Source: Pavlovales sp. CCMP2436 (taxonomy: Eukaryota; Haptophyta; Pavlovophyceae; Pavlovales). Taken from it: a stretch of 20,591 nucleotides of DNA. The position numbers and the translations under genes are program-made. Location of the stretch: the NCBI GenBank assembly GCA_026770615.1, contig MU631464.1, forward strand, positions 251,241-271,831, in the 5' to 3' direction. Shown piece by piece: positions 1-9,637 of the stretch; within the stretch, counting starts at the first letter, position 1, and every line of letters begins with the position of its first letter. The notes beneath the pieces were generated by a model, which was not told the origin of the DNA, ran no database searches, and worked only from the letters and a program-made list of their open reading frames with translations.

Positions 1-61
1 CCCAAGCCAGCGCAGCCGACTAAGGCACGCAGCAGGCAATGGGCGACGCAGCGCTCAGACC

Positions 62-112
62 AGCACATCATTCAGAACAGTCAGACGCCAGCTTGAATCC
101 CTATCATACATA
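62..112 (+). repeat. Dispersed repeat, left copy (inverted partner at 8420-8479)
   Basis: The segment containing CAGAACAGTCAGACGCC and CAGCTTGAATCCC recurs in opposite orientation near 8430-8476, with 3-bp insertions in the right copy. It recurs in direct orientation and more diverged at 472-508. Matching flanks (GCACA-CATTCAG) extend the similarity to about 50 bp. No coding potential was seen. It could be a terminal repeat of a mobile element or simply a member of a dispersed family. Confidence 0.7.
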
Positions 113-129
113 TATATATATATATATAT
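110..129. repeat. (AT)n dinucleotide microsatellite
   Basis: A run of about ten AT dinucleotides sits directly at the outer edge of the foldback arm that begins at 130. The opposite arm ends in a shorter AT-rich stretch (455-466), so the element may have inserted at, or expanded from, TA-rich sequence. Confidence 0.9.
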
Positions 130-455
130 TAGCGGCTCAGCATGGTTCAACAGGTGTTGTTCGGTCACTGGCTTGGTCGACGTCAGGCTGAGTTCGAGCG
201 GTCGACCCAAACCCTCATGCACCAGCACTCACACCAAAGGTTGTGAGTGTGTGCGCCCTGGCCCCCACGTCCTACCTCGGCCGCGCCTCGGGAAAAAGTG
301 AAGAAAATGGGCCTCAACTATATCGAGGAACAGGTGTCTACACCCTAATTGGACAAAACCCTCTCTACCACCACCATTCCTGCTGCCAGGACTAACGTCT
401 GACGTCAACCAAGTCAGTGAGTGAACAACACCTGTTGAACCATGCTGAGCCGCTA
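130..455. mobile_element. Foldback / MITE-like inverted repeat (arms 130-184 and 401-455)
   Basis: The 55-nt arm at 130-184 (starting TAGCGGCTCAGCATGG) is the reverse complement of 401-455 with about four mismatches. The interior of 216 bp has no credible gene. Direct copies of a short repeat flank the arms on both sides (73-110 and 472-508), and TAATTGGACAAAACCCT occurs both inside (about 346) and just outside (about 512). The long terminal inverted repeats, small size and lack of an ORF fit a foldback or MITE-type non-autonomous DNA transposon; the family is not identified. Confidence 0.6.
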
Positions 456-471
456 TATAAATATAGTTGGA

Positions 472-508
472 CAGAACAGTACAACGCCAGCTTGAACCCA
501 TATCATAA
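472..508 (+). repeat. Second direct copy of the left-edge dispersed repeat
   Basis: CAGAACAGTACAACGCC followed by AGCTTGAACCCATATCATA repeats the 73-110 segment with a few substitutions. The two copies bracket the foldback element, as would be seen if that element had inserted into, or been duplicated along with, this family. Confidence 0.65.
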
Positions 509-1162
509 ATATGTAATTGGACAAAACCCTAACAGGACAGCTGTAAATTCGCTGATTGGCTGCAGGTTTCAGCATTCTTTGTATGTGGCCCGCCAGCCTC
601 TCATTGGACGAGCTCTGGGTCTGTAATCTCCTGGGATCAATTTACAAATTCCCGTTGGTCGACCTACTTTTATTTCAACCAGTCGTGGTCCCGCTACCCA
701 TGGACACGGACGCCTGGCGCTGCTCGCGGATATCGCGACCGCGCGCCTGTACCTTAAAAATGTTGAAAAAATAGCCTCAATTTGTTGCGGTTTTCTTATC
801 TTTTGAAGGGGGGATTTATAGGGGCCGGCAGTCTTGCCGGGTAGAGCACTTAGTCTCTAAACCATTGTCCAAGCCTTTCCCTCTTGCCCATGCCCTAGCA
901 ATCGCACTGGAGTCGAAATCCGAATTAGTGGCGCGATTCCGCACTGGGGAGGGGGAAAAGTTGTGGGCGGGACGAAGTAGTAGACATTCTTCGCCCCTGC
1001 GCGCTAAGTACCAATAGCTGTTGTCAAATAGAGCCCTTCTCGACGGTCGTAGCCCACCTCGTGTGCCTCTCGAGTGCATCTAGGGTCGACAACATGCTAA
1101 AAGTAACTAACATTTCCGATGCTCAGCGCTCGGAAGCGATAAGAAAGTCATGGTTCCTTATG
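509..1162. other. Intergenic sequence, no supported gene
   Basis: Short open frames here have no recognisable domain and overlap one another on both strands. No RNA gene or mobile-element feature was convincing. Confidence 0.6.
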
Positions 1163-1251
1163 GGGCACAGAGGAGTTAGATGCAGATTCGTGAATGGGAC
1201 GCCGCCCGATTCCGCCCCATTCACGAATCTGCATCTAACTCTTCTGTGCCC
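1163..1251. repeat. Near-perfect long hairpin (36-bp arms, 17-nt loop)
   Basis: Positions 1163-1198 and 1216-1251 are reverse complements over 36 bp with a single mismatch; the loop is 1199-1215. A transcript from either strand would fold into a long, almost uninterrupted stem, the size range of small-RNA precursors. It could equally be a small inverted-repeat element. No ORF explains the symmetry. Confidence 0.9.
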
Positions 1252-2083
1252 AACCCGGTTCGTGAGTTACTCCGAGAGATTTTCACCGGAGTTTTTCGCA
1301 ATTTCCCCCCGGAATGGCCACTAATTCGAATTTCGACCCACTGTCCCTGTCTCTGGTCCTTAATAATAACCCCTGGCCTTATCTGGGGGCGGAAAATAAC
1401 ACCTTGAGCAATTAAGAAATAAAAAAAACTTCTCCTGCGGCGAGCAACTCGACAGGGCTGGACACACGTACTTCTCCAGCTGGCAAATATATCGTATCGC
1501 TGTAAACAGGATTGGGACCTTGCACCGTGCTTGCACGCCGTGCAGTGGACTACTTAGACTGCGCGGCGGCGTTTGCTGTAAATACGCACCATGACGCTTG
1601 CACGCACGGCCGCAGAGCCTTGCCCACCGAATAGTCAGCCGACGCCAAGCTCACCGAAGACCTTGCCAGCGCTATAGAACGCGCCCGCCACATCGTTATT
1701 GATACGATGCCACTTCTACCGCCTGGGACGGGGGGCGATGAGGCGGGTCTTCGGAGGAGAATGGCGCACAGCTCGCCTATGATGCACGCGATGGCTCCTA
1801 GGGCTGGCAAAGAAAAAGAAAGGATTTCTAGTTAGGGCGCCTGTCCCCGAAAGAGGTCTCCTGGACGTGAGTCCAGGACCATCCCCGAGCACACAAACAC
1901 CGCCCCCCCCGAGCCTGGTTACTCAGAGAGCCCCTTCTACAAATTCGATTTTTGCCCGATTCGAACCTGAGACCGGTCGCTCAATTTAAAAAATATCGTA
2001 GAAATCAAAAAAGCATGTCGGCGAGCTTGTGGAATTACTGCTGTACGTGAACACTCTAGCACCCAGTCGCGCCGGTGACTGTG
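1252..2083. other. Upstream region of the LRR gene
   Basis: No gene is supported. Small stems are present, for example TCCTGGAC-GTGA-GTCCAGGA near 1859-1878. The stretch 1984-2016 just upstream of the LRR start is AT-rich compared with the gene and may contain promoter sequence, but no diagnostic promoter motif was found. Confidence 0.5.
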
Positions 2084-5000
2084 ATGAACGAAGACGACGG
2101 GGACGAAGACCCCACTGCGCCTCCGGTGCAGCTGAACGCGCGCCCGCTGCTCGAGCTCGCCGCGGCCGAACTGTGCCATTCGCTGCATGATGTGAGCGAG
2201 CGGCGGCTGCGCACGCTCGGCAAGAGCGCGCGCGGCGCACTCCTCGCCGCCACTGTCGCTGCCAAGACAGTCGACGCAGCGCGCGTGCGCTGCCTCTGCC
2301 CAGGCCTCGAGGCGGTAGCGCTAGTGGGCGCGGGCGTGAGCGAGGGCTGCGTCGTCGCGCTCGCTCGCGAGTGCGGCAGCCAGCTTAGGTCACTCTCGCT
2401 CGACGGCGCGGTCGCGGTCCGAGACTCGGGCATGGCGGCGGCTGCGCAGGCATTTCCAAATCTGACGAGGCTCTCGCTCGAGAACTGCCGTGTCACGGAC
2501 CGCGGCCTCTGCGCCGTCGGCGCGAGCTGCGCCGCGCTGTGCGAGCTCAACGCCGCGTGGAACGGCGCCAACATCTCCGACTTGGGCGTGTGTGCAGTCG
2601 CCGCTGGCTGCCCGCGCTTGACACTCGTGGACGTAAGTGGCTCGTCCGTGTCTGACCGTGGCCTGTCCATCCTGGCAGCGGGCTGCCCAGGCCTGCGCCG
2701 CATCGGGCTGCGCCAGTGCGAGCGGGTGAGCGAGGCGGGCCTGCGTGCGGCGCTCGGCGCTTGCGCGCAGCTCGAGAGCGCGGAACTGTGCGTCTGCCCA
2801 ACCGTGGGCGAGCTCACAGTCGCACAGGTGCGCGCCTATAGCCATCCCAGTGCCTGGTCAAACTGCCTGTGCCCAGTGTCTACGCTGACTCGCTGCCCTC
2901 GGATTGGGGACTTCGCCGCTGGTGCTTCAACAATCTCCCGTCAGGAACGAGGCTCTCGTCTCACTGCCGCGTCAACCCCCCCCCCCCGCGCGCGCGTGCC
3001 CACCCACACACTCCAGCTTGTGATCGGCTGCGTCCGCCTGCGTGCAGTGGATGCGTCGATGTGCCACTCGCTCTCGGACGGGGCGCTCGCACTGCTCGTC
3101 GCCGGCTTGCCCGCACTGCACAGGTGACTGCCCTAAAGAACTGCCCTATGTGACATGGTTCTACCCAATGAGATCTGAACATCCTCCCGCGCATCGCCGC
3201 TCTGTGTCACACCCATCGCTGCCCTAGCGGGCAAGCATGTGCCGGCTCTGTCCCCCCTGAACCCGCCCTGCGCGTCCCCTCCGAACCCGCCGCTTCGCTG
3301 CGCAGGGTGGACGCGTTCGGCGCGGCTGGGCTGAGGGCGCCCACGGTGACATCTGCCTCCCTTGCCGAGCTCTCGCTGTCCGGTTGCAGAGCACTGGCCG
3401 AGCCCACGTTCAAGTGCCAGGGATTGCGGACGCTGCAGCTGCGCAACTGCCGCGCACTGACGGACGAGTCGGTGGAGCGGCTGCTGAGCGGCTGCCCGGC
3501 CCTCGCCTGCCTTGACCTGATCGGCTGTGTGCTCCTCGCCCATCTCCGCTGCGACCTCGCCGCGAAACCGGCGGACGCGGTGATCGCCCGTCTGGAGTCG
3601 AGAGGACTAGCGGATGGCGCCCCGGGCGCATCCGGCAGCCCTGGCGGAATGCGGGAGGACGGGAGCGGCCGGGAGCGGCCACCAGCTGACAGCGCAGTGG
3701 GAGCGGCCAGCGGGCAGTGGGCGCATGCGGCGGGGGTCCGGGAGCGCCCGCTGGCGCTGCAGACGCTGCTGCTTGGCGGGTGCGTGCGGCTGACGGCGCT
3801 GCGGCTCAGCTGTGCCCGCCTGCGCACCCTCTCTCTGCTCGGATGCATACGGTGCGCTTTTTTTTCTTGTTTCTTTGTTCTTTTTTGGGCTCCACCACTA
3901 TGCAACACCCAATGCAACACCCCTTTACCACACCCGTCACTGCCCTGTGCATTGCCCGCCCCTGCCTCTGTGTAGCCCACGCCACTGCCCCATGCCACAC
4001 CCTTTGCCGCTGCCCTGCGTGCCGCAGGCTCGACGACAGCGCGTTGGGGGAGGCGCTGCGCAGAACGCCCGCGCTGCGCCTGCTTGACGTCTCCGGCTGC
4101 GTCGCGCTGTGCGAGCCGCAGGTGCGTCCTGTTCGTGCTGTTCTCATTGTTCTCATAGGGTGTGCCCTCGCGAGAGTGCTCCCTGTGCAACACCTGTCTC
4201 GTAAAGCTCCGTGTTTTCAGTTTTGCCAAAAGGGAAGGTAGAAATATAAAAAAATGGGCGCAAAGGGCAGCAGCATTCTAGTGCTAGAGCTGAGAAAGAC
4301 AAAGCTGCGAATGTACGCACGATGCTGACTCTATGTGCTACCGTATGCATCACCCGTGCTCGGTCGCAGGTGCGGTGTGCGCGCCTGCACTCCCTCAGCG
4401 CGCGCATCGACGGCATCTGCCCGCAGCGCCCGTCCGTGCCTGCCGACGCAGCCCCCCCCCGTCGGGAGCTGGGCGACAGCGGCAGCGGGGGGCGTTCGGC
4501 TCTACCCGCGCCGCTGCCGCCGTCGTGTCACTCGAGTGGTGCGTCACTCCCTGCGCCTGTGCGCTGTGGCTCCACGCAACACCCCGCCCCCTGCTCTCGC
4601 TGTGCCGCTGCTCTCTCTCTGTGCCGCTGCAGTACTGTCTGCCACGAGGGGTGTGTCAGTGTCTGCCACCATGTCGCATCCGCCCCTGTCCTACGCGACC
4701 CCCGTCACTGCCCTGCGCACCGCAAGCTCGTCCCGGCGTCAAGACTCTAGCTCTGCTGCAATTTGATTTAATATCAGCGAGAGTAGGATGAGATAAGAGT
4801 GATAATGATAGAGGCATTCATCGCATTTCTACAATCGCGATCACACTGAGCAGGCTCGTCGCGGCGCCTATCGAGCGACGGCGTTGGCAGCGTCGCCGGC
4901 AGCCCCCGCGGGCCCTCCGTGGTCGCAGGCACGCCGCCCTCCGCCGCCGCGTCCCACCCCCGTCGCGTGTACTGCCTCTCGAGAGGACTCCGCTCACTCG

Positions 5001-7932
5001 CAGGTGCGCGCTTCTTTTTTTAAAACACTTTTTTTTAATACTTTTTTTCTTCTAGCAGATGCGTCGCTGCCCATGCAATATGGCTCTGCCCCTGTGCAAC
5101 ACTCGCCACTGCCCCGCGAGTCTCCTCTGAACCCACCCTGCGTGTGCCCTCTCTCTGTAAAGGCTGCGTGTCCCCTCTGAGCCCGCCCTGGGCGCGAATT
5201 GAATCTCTGACTCCATCTGCGGCCTATGGCATGCACACAACAAACACTGTATCACATAACACTTTACGACCATGCGCACCATATTGCAGTGGCCGCCGGT
5301 CCGCCGGACGGCAAGCTGGGCGAGCGGCTGGCGGCGCTGGTGGCGTGTCTGCCGCTGCTCGAGCGACTGCACCTCTGGAACGAGACGGGGGGCGCGGCGG
5401 GTGGCGGGGGCGACGGCGGCGGGGGCGGGGAGGTAGTGGATGGGGATGGTGGGCAGGGCGAGGGAGAGGGCCCCTCCTCTGCCCGTGCGCCTGTGCCGGA
5501 TCCGGGGGCCCGTTTCCACCTGCTGTTGGAGCCGCCGTCGCGCGCCGGCAGCCCGGCCGCGCAGGACGCAGAGGACTTGGCGGGGGTGGGCGGGTTTGTG
5601 GGAGCCCGCGAGGGGAACAGGCGCTGTCCGGGGGAGGAGGGCGCGGGCAGGCAGAAGCGCACGCGCACAGGGGGTCCGGCGGGGCAGGAGCGGGGCTGGG
5701 AGGGCTCGGTGGGGAGCAGAGCCTTGCCGCTGCGCCCGCCCTGCCCCGCGCCGCGCGCGCCGCTCGCCGCCCTGTCGCTCGCCGGCTGCCGCGGGCTGGG
5801 CGCCGCCTGCTTCGAGAGCCTCAGTCCGGCGCTCGGCGCGGCGGCCCCCGGGCTCGCCTCGCTCGACCTGAGCCGCTGCTTGGGGCTGCTCGATTGTCAC
5901 CTGCCGCCACTCCTCGGTACGCGCCCCACACCCGACCCGGACCCGAGCCCAGCCCTCGCCCTGTGCGATATGGCCCTGCCGCTAGGCCTCATCCATACCC
6001 GCCGCTACCGCACGTGACACCAATCGCAACCTTCTCTATGTCACAACCCTCTCTTTGTCACACCCCTCTCTAACACCCGCCAATGCTGCCCCCCCCCGCC
6101 GCCCGCCGCCCATCGTGAGCAGCTGCGCTGCGCTCGTTGCGGCACCTGAATCTCTCGCGCTCGTCCGGGCTGATCCGGCCTCTACTGCGCTCGCACAGCC
6201 TAGCAAATCTCGACCTCTCAGGTTAGCGTTTTTTTTTTTTTTTTTTCGCAGCTGGTGTAGCCTGGACAGCTAGCACTGCCGGTGATCGCCCTAGCCCAAG
6301 GACAACCCTTCTCGTGAATGACCCATTGATATGGCTGTCTGCGCGCAATGTGCTCCCTGACTGGCCGCGCTGGCTGCCCTGTGTCGCTGGCTGCCCCCTA
6401 GTCTGTAGATGTAAATTCGATGAACCGCAGGCACTTTGACGGACCCTGCCCCGTAGGAGATAGCAGCCGCTCCCGTGAAGAAGGGGTAGGCTCGGCGAGC
6501 TGCGCACAGCGCACGTCATTCGAGTAATACTGCATACGATGTGCCCTGCCCCGCATCCACTGAACCCACCTCAGGCTGCGAGGCCCTCTTGGAGCCCTCC
6601 GTCACCGCGCCGCGGCTGAGCAGCCTCTGCCTCGCCGCCACCGACCGCCTGCGCCACCCGCGCCTGCTACACTGCACGGGGCTGCGTCAGCTGCTCCTGG
6701 ACGGGTGCGGCCCCCTCGTTGCGCTCGAGCTGGTGGGCGCGGCTTCGCTATTGGTGCTCTCGCTCTCTAGATGCGACGGTACGTAATGCGGCCCCTGCCC
6801 CTGCGCTGTGCACCGTGCAACACCTCTTACTCCCTCGCCCAGCTGCGCACTCCACCGCTGCGACGATGCGTCACTGCGCCGTGCTGCCCTTCCGTCGCAT
6901 CTAGATTATGATTAGTACTGCCCTTTCGATGCCCATCGCTGCGCCCTGCCCTTTTTGCCGCGCCCGTGCGCGCGCACTGCCCCCACTCGAGCGCACTGCA
7001 CCCCCCCCCCTCCTGTTTTTGAAGTAGAATAACCCTCCACCCCCCCCGTAAAACGAATCCTGAAAACAACGACAGTGGGCGGCGCGGCGCTGGCCGCCGC
7101 CGTGCGCAGCGCGCCCTGCCTGCAGACGCTCGACCTCTCCGGCTGCCGCACGCTGGAGGAGCTCGTGCTGAGCGCGCCCGTGCTGCGGATGTTGACGGCG
7201 ACCTGGTGCGCCATGCTGGCCTCGATCAACGTGTGCGCGTGCCCCGAGCTGCGCACGCTCAAGGCGCACGGGTGCGTGGCGCTGCTGGCGGTGGCAGTGA
7301 GCCCGCGCAAGTGCGCGCTCCGCACCGCCGAGCTGAACCGCTGCCGCGCGCTCACGGACGGGGCGCTCGGCACGCTCGCCGCGCGCGCCCCCGGCCTGCG
7401 CTCGCTCACCCTGTCTGGCTGCACCGCGCTCGTGGCGCCGAGCCTGGACGCGCCGCAGCTCGAGAGCCTGCAGTGCCAGGCGGCGGGTGCGCTGAGGACG
7501 CTCTCGCTCTACGCCCCCGAGCTGCGCACGCTGGTGGCCAATGGGTGCGCTGCGCTCGAGCAGGTGCTCCTCCGCACAGAGCCCGCGAGCGGCCCCTCCC
7601 GGACTACGCTCCCGGACACCCGGCTCGCCACAGACCCTGCCAGCCGCGTCGGCAGCGGCGAGGCGCCGCGGCGGCCGAGCGGGGCGGGCAGGGTGGCGGT
7701 CAGCTCACGCCTAACGGCCTCGCCCGCGTGCCCCGCTCTCGCCAGCGTACAGCTCGGCGGGTGCGCGCGCCTCGCCGACGAGCCGCTGCGCGCGATGCTC
7801 CGCTCGTGCCCAGGGCTAGCTGTGTGCGAGCTGCGCGGGTGCGCGCTGCTGAGCGCGCAGGCGGTGGCGGAATCAGCGGAGCACTGCCAGCGTGCAGCGG
7901 AGCGCCTCGCCGGCGAAACGTCTGCAATTTGA
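2084..7932 (+). CDS. Cysteine-containing leucine-rich-repeat protein (AMN1 / FBXL-like), ten exons
   Basis: Proposed exons: 2084-2827, 3017-3123, 3306-3851, 4028-4121, 4370-4538, 4854-5003, 5290-5916, 6123-6221, 6575-6778 and 7076-7932. They total 3597 nt, encode 1198 residues, and all junctions are GT..AG with consistent phase (0,2,2,0,1,1,1,1,1). Repeats of the type LxxLxLxxCxxLTDxxLxxLxxxCPxL run through residues about 65-1190, for example LQTLDLSGCRTLEEL in the last exon and LANLDLSG joining to CEAL across the exon 8/9 boundary. This is the LRR_CC architecture of AMN1 and F-box/LRR proteins, which act in the cytosol or nucleus as protein-binding solenoids, often as ubiquitin-ligase substrate receptors. 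A degenerate F-box-like stretch at residues about 10-55 is only suggestive. Disordered inserts lie near residues 380-430, 637-759 (Gly-rich) and 1083-1133. ATG 2084 is chosen because it opens the frame shortly before the first repeats. Exon 6 could start at 4929 instead (1173 aa), which also keeps phase. Confidence 0.82.
2828..7075 (+). repeat. Intron set of the LRR gene with shared motifs
   Basis: Nine inferred introns: 2828-3016, 3124-3305, 3852-4027, 4122-4369, 4539-4853, 5004-5289, 5917-6122, 6222-6574 and 6779-7075. Five begin GTGCG, two begin GTACG. TGCAACAC recurs in introns 3 (twice), 4, 5, 6 and 9, and CACTGCC or CGCTGCC recurs in most of them. A CTGAACCC-CCCTGCG phrase is seen in introns 2 and 6, with a shorter variant in intron 8. 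The introns are C/T-rich on the sense strand, with poly-T runs (3857, 5012, 6228) or poly-C runs (2977, 6091, 7000). This suggests related intron sequences, possibly introner-like. Confidence 0.55.
6123..6221 (+). CDS. Short LRR exon of the same gene (exon 8)
   Basis: This 99-nt exon has no start codon in its coding frame, so a simple ORF scan misses it. After the AG at 6121-6122 the frame gives LRHLNLSRSSGLIRPLL and then LANLDLSG, a full leucine-rich-repeat period. It accepts one base from exon 7 and donates one base to exon 9, restoring LDLSGCEAL across the junction. The GT donor at 6222 is followed by a T-rich run. Confidence 0.75.
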
Positions 7933-8419
7933 GCGTTCGTCGGAACAACTTCGCGGCTACGATCCGAAACCTGACTGATAGTGATATTCTAACACTAAAA
8001 GGAAGTACAAGAAAACGCGACCTCCAAAGTGCTGAGGGGACGTACGCGTGACTACAATACCTTTATATGCTGGAAATACCACTTTCACGTCGAATAGGCC
8101 GTTTTCTTGCTCGGGCTTCTCGTCGTGAGCGCTTTGTGTGTTAGTCGCTGCTTATTTTTGCTCAAGTATATGGGCGAGGACCTCCAAACCGGGCTGGGGG
8201 CATTACTGAGGGGCTATGCCGATATCTAAAAAGTTTATTCGTTGGGCTGCAAAGAAATGCTTAACGTATATATAAATGTATTAGTCTTCATCGGTGAGTC
8301 AGTATTTAGTTATCAGCAAAAAATAATTAAATTGGCGGTGCAAGTTATTTATTAGGATTTGAGAATCTCAAAGCAATAAACCAGAATCCATGAATCGGAA
8401 TTTGGTAGTTTCAAAACAT
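7933..8419. other. 3' flank of the LRR gene, AT-richer intergenic
   Basis: Base composition drops to AT-rich after the stop codon, mainly at 8100-8400. No ORF of substance is present. An AATAAA occurs at about 8375, probably too far from the stop to be assigned as the polyadenylation signal. Confidence 0.5.
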
Positions 8420-8479
8420 ATTATTGACAGGGATTCAAGCTGGCGGCGTCTGACTGTTCTGCTGAATGCTGTGCCTACT
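8420..8479 (-). repeat. Dispersed repeat, right inverted copy
   Basis: The reverse complement of 8430-8461 matches 73-101 except for an inserted GCC and an inserted GCA or CAG, and weaker matching continues on both sides. With the left copy it brackets the LRR gene in inverted orientation at a distance of about 8.4 kb. Confidence 0.7.
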
Positions 8480-8568
8480 TTTCGCATTTGGCATCGTAAA
8501 CGTGGCGAGTAAGTGAACCTTGGCTCTTTCTCATTGGCAGGCAGGGGGTGACCACAGCCAATCGGGGT

Positions 8569-8699
8569 GATAGTGGTAGTGGTAGTGGTTGTGGTAGTGG
8601 TTGTGGTAGTGGTAGTGGGTGTGGTAGAGGGAGTGCCAGTGCCATTGCCATTGCCAGTGCCGGTGCCAGTGCCAGTGCCAGTGCCAGTGCCAGTGCACT
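8569..8699. repeat. Compound hexanucleotide microsatellite
   Basis: GTGGTA/GTGGTT-type repeats occupy about 8569-8630 and switch to CAGTGC/CATTGC-type repeats at about 8631-8699. The poly-Val and Pro-Val frames here are by-products of the repeat and are not taken as genes. Related G/T-rich degenerate repeats reappear at 8914-9012. Confidence 0.9.
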
Positions 8700-9413
8700 C
8701 CTTTGATCTGTGCACCCTCACTCCCGCTCTCACTCCGGAGCGGGAGTGGTGGCAGTAAGTTGAGTGAACCCGAGGAGTAAATCCGCCGGGCCCGCAGGTA
8801 CCCTCAGCTGCGCACATGCGCTGAAGGCCCACCGCTCACAAATAATCGTGTTCTTGAGTTGCCAATAGTGCCCAAGTCCTCGCCTACGCCGCTGTTGCCG
8901 CGTCAGGCCCGCCGGCAGTGGCAGTGGTAGCGGATACCATAGCAGGATGTGGTGTGGGTTGTGCGTTGTGGAAAGTGGGTTGTGGACGTGGTAGTGAAGT
9001 GTGGGTGTTGTAGTCGAAATGCTTGTCGTAGTAAAGTAAAGAACTACAATGCAGGGCAGATCGACCAGGCGAAAAAAGATATCACGGGAAGAAAAGAGAT
9101 AGTTCGGCCCAAGGCAGAAGGAGGGATTAACCAAGGTCAATTCGTTCCAGATCAAGCACAGGCTGATCCAAAAAGTGGCGCCTTCGAGCAAGTCTCCGAA
9201 TACACATCAGACGTACAGGGGATCGCGGGCAATAAGAACGGCGCTTTTTGAGGCTGAGGCTGAGTTTCTTAGCAAATTACGTACAAACAATTGTTAAATG
9301 TTGATTAAAATTACTATTGAAGGGCAAAATAACGAGGCTCAGTTTCTTAACACGACGGTTTCTCATTGCCCGCAATCCCCTGTATGCAGGAGGAGGCCAA
9401 TCCACCGCCCATC
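8700..9413. other. Intergenic sequence left of the Copia element
   Basis: No gene is supported. A frame at 8949-9251 (+) and an overlapping one at 8730-9191 (-) have no recognised domain and begin or end in low-complexity repeats. A short imperfect direct repeat, GGCTGAGTTTCTTA / GGCTCAGTTTCTTA, lies near 9256 and 9335. Confidence 0.5.
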
Positions 9414-9629
9414 TGTTGGGGTCAGAAGGTGGCTCGGCGCCCAAGAGCGGACTCTCCGGGCCGCCCGTCTCCGGGCTGGTATCAGGCTCTGACATGATTG
9501 GTTGAAGAGATAATTAAAGAATCGATGACGCTGATTAAAGCGTCATCCGGAATGTTCGATTCAGGGTTCTGATTAATCTGATTATCCTGGTGAAGCGCTG
9601 GGATTCTGGATACCCATTTGGGTATAACA
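9414..9629 (-). repeat. Copia 3' LTR (216 bp)
   Basis: On the plus strand it runs from TGTTGGGGTC to GTATAACA, with TGTT/AACA ends as expected for an LTR. It matches 16858-17077 and, inverted, 19734-19950. Near its plus-strand right end TACCC-ATTT-GGGTA forms a small palindrome. In element orientation the last part encodes an open frame starting MSEPDTSPETGG. Confidence 0.92.
9524..9547. promoter_or_regulatory. Conserved LTR hairpin (9-bp stem)
   Basis: GATGACGCT and AGCGTCATC pair around a 6-nt loop. The same stem is unchanged in the other two LTR copies (16971-16994 and 19817-19840). Each arm holds TGACG/CGTCA, half of a CRE-type bZIP site. A promoter or RNA-structure role is inference. 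Confidence 0.6.
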
Positions 9630-9637
9630 CTCCCACC
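9630..9637 (-). promoter_or_regulatory. Candidate polypurine tract
   Basis: On the minus strand GGTGGGAG lies immediately before the 3' LTR (followed by TGTTATAC), the position of the plus-strand primer in LTR retrotransposons. It is short and contains one T. Confidence 0.5.

Noticed and set aside
833..875. tRNA-like GGTAGAGC D-arm-like sequence on the plus strand
   Set aside because: No acceptor, anticodon or T-arm pairing could be completed around it.
1958..1967. T-loop-like GATTCGAACC (GGTTCGAATC on the minus strand)
   Set aside because: The flanking 5-bp stem does not pair and no cloverleaf fits, so it is not called as a tRNA.
2056..2817. Long antisense open frame (253 codons) opposite LRR exon 1
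   Set aside because: GC-rich coding sequence often leaves the complementary strand open. The plus strand has clear LRR motifs while this frame is low in complexity.
3207..4229. Long antisense open frame (340 codons) opposite LRR exon 3
   Set aside because: It spans exons and introns of the LRR gene and shows no domain; it is a compositional shadow.
5052..5900. Antisense frame opposite LRR exon 7
   Set aside because: Arg/Ala-rich translation of a Gly-rich coding stretch with no motif.
8567..8758. Poly-Val / Pro-Val frame
   Set aside because: Generated entirely by hexanucleotide microsatellites.
8949..9251. 100-codon plus-strand frame near the Copia element
   Set aside because: Its composition from about codon 28 is more protein-like, but no homologue or motif was recognised and the start lies in low-complexity repeats, so it is not called as a gene.
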